DNA of 64,000 nucleotides, from NCBI GenBank assembly GCA_016124855.1, contig WGMX01000021.1:81641-145640 (forward strand), written 5' to 3'. This document shows positions 62,964-64,000 of the stretch, one piece after another. The notes under the pieces are model-generated. The model saw only the letters and a list, made by a program, of their open reading frames with translations. It made no database searches and had not been told where the DNA came from. Positions within the stretch are counted from its first letter, which is position 1, and every line of letters starts with the position of its first letter. Source of the DNA: Anaerolineaceae bacterium. Lineage in GTDB: Bacteria; Chloroflexota; Anaerolineae; Aggregatilineales; Phototrophicaceae. Both the position numbers and the translations under genes were made by a program.

Positions 62964-63929
62964 ATGGCAAATTTAACAAACAAAAATATCGACTTCCTTT
63001 CAAATCAGGAAGTTATTAATATATTACTATCAATCCTTAATGAAATTGATATGGTGGCTAATATAGATACACATCGATCTACAACCTATTTAGCTGTATC
63101 CGCAATTGAAGGACTTTTTACTGAAATCCTAAAATTAAGGCAAATATCTACGACTAAAGAACCTGATAATTTGCTTCTCAGAGAGAAATTTACCGTTCTA
63201 CAATCTACTGGTGAGGTTATTTCGGAAGATTTCCAATCACTATTCGCCCCTTTAATTGATTATCGAAATTATATGCATCCTAGTCTTGAGAAAAGCAAAA
63301 GCTCAATAACAAAATCGGTTGCCCAACGCGCGATTGCTTCGCTGAATTCTTTAATCGAACAATACGAAAATTTGCGATTTATCGCCAATCAGGAATGGCG
63401 ACTAATGTGTGGAATCGCACAAGTACCTGATATTAAGAGCATTCACATGCCCCAAAACCCCGATGACCTTGTGTCATTGTTAATTAGCGAACAAAAGGCG
63501 AGTTATTTTAAGGAAATCTCATTCCACGTAATTATTCCACGCGATGCTGTTTTTAATTTTATTTATAATTTTCAATCCATAAATAGTTTTACAGGAGCCC
63601 GTATTGAAGGACACGAACAGAACAATAATGGAAGATTTCGCTGTGTTAAATGGCGTACTTGGCCTATAAACGCACACTATATTACGTACACACCTTCAGC
63701 AAAACAAAGGCACACTGTACGAATTGTCTTAAATCCCCCAGAGAATTTTGCTTTAATTGTGGATGGTATTGAGCTTGAACTTGAAGACAACACACCTTGG
63801 GGATTCCATGCAAACAAAAAGATAGGTTTTATGACTGAACTTGGATTAGTTTCAATACTCGGTATGAAAATAGGGTGGTGGCCCTATGGAGAGTTGATAA
63901 AGAGAGGGACGAGAGATAAGAGTTCATAA
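62964..63929 (+). CDS. AT-rich gene with HEPN-like N-terminus, function unknown
   Basis: About 321 residues, markedly more AT-rich than neighbours, a sign of transfer. The N-terminal helical region (about 10-145) ends in IDYRNYMHPSLEKS, a RNxxxH-like motif as in HEPN RNases and related domains. The C-terminal part (about 160-321) is beta-rich, with VIIPRDAVFNF and the LNPPENFALIVDGIELELE strand pair; it could be a carbohydrate-binding or effector region. Start ATG 62964 follows AGGA with 7-nt spacing; the frame opens at 62931. Low certainty on any role. Confidence 0.65.
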   Translation: MANLTNKNIDFLSNQEVINILLSILNEIDMVANIDTHRSTTYLAVSAIEGLFTEILKLRQISTTKEPDNLLLREKFTVLQSTGEVISEDFQSLFAPLIDYRNYMHPSLEKSKSSITKSVAQRAIASLNSLIEQYENLRFIANQEWRLMCGIAQVPDIKSIHMPQNPDDLVSLLISEQKASYFKEISFHVIIPRDAVFNFIYNFQSINSFTGARIEGHEQNNNGRFRCVKWRTWPINAHYITYTPSAKQRHTVRIVLNPPENFALIVDGIELELEDNTPWGFHANKKIGFMTELGLVSILGMKIGWWPYGELIKRGTRDKSS

Positions 63930-63944
63930 ACAGACCAGAGATGG

Positions 63945-63996
63945 CCGGTCAAACCAGCGACCATAGCAGGGGAACGGGGTGTCCAACGATGACCGG
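63945..63996. repeat. Inverted repeat at window end
   Basis: CCGGTCA (63945-63951) and TGACCGG (63990-63996) pair. It follows the AT-rich gene and sits at the edge of the window; its extent is unseen. Confidence 0.3.
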
Positions 63997-64000
63997 GGAT

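Overview
The window looks like a chromosomal segment of a Chloroflexota bacterium, probably Anaerolineae-like. This is inferred from about 50% GC, the many TPR and STAND proteins, orphan sensor kinases, DUF4013/DUF4058 families, an XisH/XisI pair and the lack of outer-membrane genes. No phage, plasmid or CRISPR locus and no tRNA or rRNA gene is seen. Most genes have clear AAGGAG-type ribosome binding sites, which settle several starts, including GTG and TTG starts.

Layout. 1-9.5 kb: a truncated hybrid sensor kinase, a divergent CHASE4-type kinase, a GHMP-kinase/UTP-sugar uridylyltransferase fusion and an O-antigen-ligase-like TPR protein (sensing and surface sugars). 9.9-18.5 kb, minus strand: MFS transporter, STAND ATPase with TPRs, two paralogous membrane proteins, rsmA, a YabE-like DUF348/G5/3D protein and the SRP RNA gene with a consensus promoter. 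18.8-27.7 kb: TPR kinase, nucleoside hydrolase, an intergenic block rich in repeats, a secreted protein, a DUF2236 protein, gatA, and a SAP-domain gene interrupted by an amber codon. 27.8-36.9 kb: aldehyde dehydrogenase, two aldo/keto reductases, a 54-residue basic protein, DUF4013, SnoaL-like, TlpA-like and TolB-like proteins, and a patatin with two 61-residue membrane peptides. 37-45.2 kb: CorC-like protein, GAF-PAS kinase, a DUF692 (MNIO) protein overlapping a glycosyltransferase, and a TetR/ABC efflux cassette. 45.3-57.1 kb: a GT-C-like membrane protein, PP2C phosphatase, L,D-transpeptidase, two TPR proteins, glycosyltransferase, EamA transporter, inositol-phosphatase-family enzyme and a REC-kinase. 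57.4-64 kb: sbcD, xisI, xisH, Smr protein, homocysteine methyltransferase, small unknowns, DUF4058 and an AT-rich HEPN-like gene.

The most striking structure is a dispersed element present three times (about 9515-9834, 21934-22410 and 61603-61952), always read on the minus strand. Each copy has a sigma-70-like promoter region, four hairpin units whose internal spacing is identical in all copies, and a tail of 9-nt iterons. Stem changes between copies are compensatory. Only the middle copy carries a small helix-turn-helix ORF between promoter and hairpins, so the other two look like ORF-less derivatives, either MITE-like elements or a family of structured RNAs. I do not recognise it as a described family.
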